From Oryzomonas sagensis (lineage in GTDB: Bacteria; Desulfobacterota; Desulfuromonadia; Geobacterales; Pseudopelobacteraceae), in NCBI RefSeq assembly GCF_008802355.1, contig NZ_VZRA01000001.1, forward strand, positions 628,980 to 692,979: a DNA stretch of 64,000 bases. Reading direction: 5' to 3'. Below, piece after piece: positions 63,409-64,000 of this stretch (position 1 is the stretch's first letter; every line of letters begins with the position of its first letter). The position numbers and the translations under genes were made by a program. The notes under the pieces were generated by a model, which saw only the letters and a list, made by a program, of their open reading frames with translations, made no database searches and was not told the origin of the DNA.

Positions 63409-63584
63409 TCGAAAATCATGTGCCGTCGCCCGACAACCCGCAAAATATCTTTACAAATCACCGGGTTGAAACGTAGTATACGCTGACGTTCCAGCCCGCG
63501 CATCACCGGGTTGTCCCCCTGGCATGGCAATGGGGCGGCAAAGAGAGCGACCAGCCGAAAACCGAACTAGCGAGAGGGACTCAC

Positions 63585-64000
63585 ATGAAAGTCAAGAAAG
63601 CGGTATTCCCGGTCGCCGGACTCGGCACCAGATTTCTACCCGCCACCAAATCCTCACCCAAGGAAATGCTGCCGTTGATCGATAAGCCGCTGGTGCAGTA
63701 CGTGGTCGAGGAGGCGGTTGCTTCGGGAATCGAGCAGATTCTGTTCGTCACCGGCAGGGGCAAGCGGGCCATTGAAGACCATTTCGACATCTCCATCGAA
63801 CTGGAGTCGCATCTGGAGGAACAGGGGAAACTGGCGACCCTGAAGGCAATCCGCGAAATCGCGAAGATGCTCGATATTTTCTACGTCCGCCAAAAAAAGG
63901 CGCTCGGGCTAGGGCACGCCATCCTCTGCGCCAAGGACTTTGTGGGCAACGAGCCTTTTGCCGTCCTTCTGGGTGACGATATTATCGACAGCAAACGCCC
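63585..64000 (+). CDS. galU: UTP-glucose-1-phosphate uridylyltransferase, N-terminal part
   Basis: First 138 codons of a gene cut by the window end. GAGAGGGAC precedes the ATG at 63585. The N-terminal [25 protein letters not shown] is the nucleotide-binding signature of Gal[32 protein letters not shown] and LGDDIID follow the family closely. Makes UDP-glucose for lipopolysaccharide, glycogen and exopolysaccharide synthesis. Confidence 0.95.
   Translation, partial: MKVKKAVFPVAGLGTRFLPATKSSPKEMLPLIDKPLVQYVVEEAVASGIEQILFVTGRGKRAIEDHFDISIELESHLEEQGKLATLKAIREIAKMLDIFYVRQKKALGLGHAILCAKDFVGNEPFAVLLGDDIIDSKR

Overview
The window reads as chromosome of a Geobacteraceae-like bacterium (Desulfuromonadia, Thermodesulfobacteriota). 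Support: a porin plus two multiheme c-type cytochromes in the order typical of Geobacter outer-membrane electron conduits, many two-component, HD-GYP, GGDEF and sigma-54 proteins, a hybrid cluster protein, a B12-binding/radical SAM protein beside RNase G, and GC-rich DNA with short AT-rich regulatory islands. No rRNA, phage, plasmid, CRISPR array or complete insertion sequence was seen.

Layout. 0-4 kb: end of an HU/IHF gene, an aldo/keto reductase with ferredoxin domain, a Tim44-like protein, a YgjP-like metalloprotease. 4.2-8.6 kb: a five-gene operon with two PAP2 phosphatases, a fourfold-repeat membrane protein and a PmrA/PmrB-like pair, preceded by an 11-bp-period direct repeat. 8.9-11.7 kb: a sigma-54 activator carrying a degenerate iron-hydrogenase domain, and a ribbon-helix-helix protein. 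11.7-15.8 kb: RNase G and a radical SAM protein. 15.9-18.2 kb: tRNA-Leu, an HD-GYP protein and an OmpH-like chaperone. 18.2-22 kb: adenosylhomocysteinase with a SahR-like regulator/methyltransferase, and a nitronate monooxygenase. 22-27.1 kb: a Pro-aromatic repeat protein, MlaE, NadA, an acyl-CoA ligase. 27.5-32.3 kb: tRNA-Pro, Dtd, a DUF362 ferredoxin and Hcp with an FNR/HcpR-like site. 32.4-37.4 kb: CBS-PAS-GGDEF protein, histidine kinase, chemoreceptor, XRE regulator. 37.5-43 kb: tRNA-Ser, nucleosidase, CruF-like protein, MlaD, MoeA, endonuclease IV. 43-51.5 kb: YhaM-like exonuclease, FAD protein, a cluster of signalling proteins, RodZ and a PilF-like lipoprotein. 51.5-58.4 kb: PfkB kinase, MTA phosphorylase, DEAD-box helicase, RlmN, MtgA, DUF3108 protein. 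58.4-62.3 kb: porin-cytochrome operon. 63.1-64 kb: FmdB-like protein and the start of galU.

Themes. Several genes serve the cell envelope (PAP2 phosphatases, MlaE, MlaD, MtgA, RodZ, DUF3108, porin, GalU). S-adenosylmethionine by-products are handled by AhcY, MtnP and an MTA/SAH-nucleosidase-like protein. The mobile fraction is limited to small non-coding repeats: four copies of a ~216-bp element with AGGTTGTTGAAAAA-type inverted ends, one of which supplies the stop codon of a gene; a CTGAATCCGTG inverted-repeat family; and a 43-nt hairpin. Most novel-looking items: the operon at 4.3-8.6 kb with its candidate operator, the hydrogenase-like sigma-54 activator, the Pro-aromatic repeat protein beside MlaE, the 216-bp repeat, the AT-rich palindrome before the XRE gene, and a possible unannotated transcript upstream of the porin operon. 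All identifications are from reading the sequence; no database search was run.
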